Assembly: GCA_002393835.1 (NCBI GenBank)
Contig: DGTW01000027.1
Span: 1-7,584, forward strand
Source: Treponema sp. UBA4326
GTDB taxonomy: Bacteria; Spirochaetota; Spirochaetia; Treponematales; Treponemataceae
Direction: 5' to 3'
DNA length: 7,584 nucleotides
Under the pieces are notes generated by a model. It saw only the letters and a list, made by a program, of their open reading frames with translations. It ran no database searches and was not told the origin of the DNA. Position numbers and translations under genes: made by a program. Shown in pieces: positions 7,026-7,584 of this stretch; position 1 is the stretch's first letter, and each line of letters begins with the position of its first letter.

Positions 7026-7550
7026 TTAGATTTTTTCAAGGCTTTCCAGAAACTTTTTCTTCGACTTATCGCTCCCGGACTCACAGTAGCGGATAAGGCA
7101 GTCATAGCAGTCAAAAAGAGGGTTATTCTCATTCTCCTGCCTTGATTTTTTCAGCAGTTTTTTTGCGCCGTCATAATCGCCAGAGTCCAGCTGACGGGAA
7201 AGAGGCTCAATCAGGGATTCGAGAGGGCTTACCTGGATGCATACAATTTCTTTTCTGTCATGGAAATAAAAGTCCATATCAGTTCCGCACCAGCCCTTGC
7301 CGCCGCCCTTCAGCCTATAGTTGCCCGAAGAGACATTCCTGAAGACAAAGATTCCTCCAGCATCGGTAATCGCCTCCATTCCGATTCCGGCTGATATGTG
7401 ATAATTAGGGACAGGATTTCCCCTGGGATCCGAGACCCGGCCTGTCATCACGGCCCTTCCCTCGAATTTCGTGGATGCACATGACTGGAGAAAAAGCCCC
7501 AGAAACATGAAAAACAAAAGAATGACTTTGGAAATTCTTTTAGCGCTCAT
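7026..7550 (-). CDS. Lipoprotein with carboxypeptidase-regulatory-like domain
   Basis: Predicted 174-residue lipoprotein of unknown function. Residues 1-24 form a lipoprotein signal: basic start (SAKR, K8), a hydrophobic run at about 9-21, then the lipobox-like FLQSC with Cys24 as the lipidated residue. Gln-Ser before the Cys is looser than the enterobacterial consensus but usual in spirochaetes. Residues about 34-83 read as a small beta-sandwich of the carboxypeptidase-regulatory-like type: MTGRVSDPRGNPVPNYHIS, then TDAGGIFVFRNVSSGNYRL. These domains are common in surface proteins and are usually structural. Residues about 107-174 are charged and helical (LDSGDYDGAKKLLKKS), resembling one TPR-like hairpin. 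The start is fixed by an AGGAGG site 6 nt upstream. All three frames are open from the window edge to this start, so an upstream gene may end here. The hairpin downstream may separate it from the next gene. The gene call is firm and the role is not known. Confidence 0.88.
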   Translation of the reverse strand: MSAKRISKVILLFFMFLGLFLQSCASTKFEGRAVMTGRVSDPRGNPVPNYHISAGIGMEAITDAGGIFVFRNVSSGNYRLKGGGKGWCGTDMDFYFHDRKEIVCIQVSPLESLIEPLSRQLDSGDYDGAKKLLKKSRQENENNPLFDCYDCLIRYCESGSDKSKKKFLESLEKI

Positions 7551-7556
7551 TTACGA

Positions 7557-7562
7557 CCTCCT
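7557..7562 (-). promoter_or_regulatory. Ribosome binding site of the first lipoprotein gene
   Basis: AGGAGG on the minus strand, preceded by an A-run and followed by a 6-nt spacer to the ATG at 7550. This near-perfect Shine-Dalgarno sequence fixes the start codon. No promoter can be assigned, because only 22 bases lie upstream of it in the window. Confidence 0.85.
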
Positions 7563-7584
7563 TTTTTGCATAGGCGATTTTTCC

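Noticed and set aside
7540..7584. Tail of a further upstream gene overlapping the first lipoprotein start
   Set aside because: All three minus-strand frames are open to the edge and stop close to the start codon (TAA at 7542-7540, TAA just before the ATG, or TGA overlapping it). The short stretch gives no way to choose among them or to exclude non-coding DNA.

Overview
The window carries four genes, all on the minus strand and packed head to tail, so transcription runs from right to left. They encode three predicted lipoproteins and the first 1671 residues of a very large exported YD/RHS-repeat protein that runs off the left edge. I see no plus-strand gene, tRNA, rRNA, CRISPR array or insertion sequence. 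The source looks like a host-associated Treponema or a close spirochaete relative. This inference rests on relaxed lipoboxes (LLLAC, LLLSC, FLQSC), on a small lipoprotein of a type I remember from Treponema genomes, and on two non-repeat helical inserts in the RHS protein that resemble my memory of treponemal RHS proteins. It needs a database search to confirm.

Layout in order of transcription: (1) 7550-7026, a 174-residue lipoprotein with a carboxypeptidase-regulatory-like beta domain and a helical tail. (2) A 95-bp gap holding a 36-bp hairpin (6964-6999). (3) 6930-6475, a 151-residue lipoprotein of unknown function. (4) 6478-5030, a 482-residue lipoprotein with a family C11 (clostripain-like) cysteine peptidase domain, His194/Cys255. 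Its start overlaps the stop of the previous gene as ATGA. (5) After 15 bp, 5014 to the left edge, an exported protein. In order it has a signal peptide, an Asp/Ser-rich segment, a helical segment, an RHS N-terminal domain (GDPV...GWKSNLESRI) with a helical insert, and about thirty YD repeats. The C-terminus, where RHS proteins carry their core and variable effector tip, lies outside the window.

The three genes from 6930 leftwards look like one translationally linked unit. The most interesting possibility is that the surface- or periplasm-anchored C11 peptidase, specific in its family for cuts after Arg/Lys, matures or releases the giant RHS protein encoded just downstream. This is inference from gene order; no cleavage site can be proven from the sequence. 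The first lipoprotein may share the transcript or be separated from it by the hairpin.
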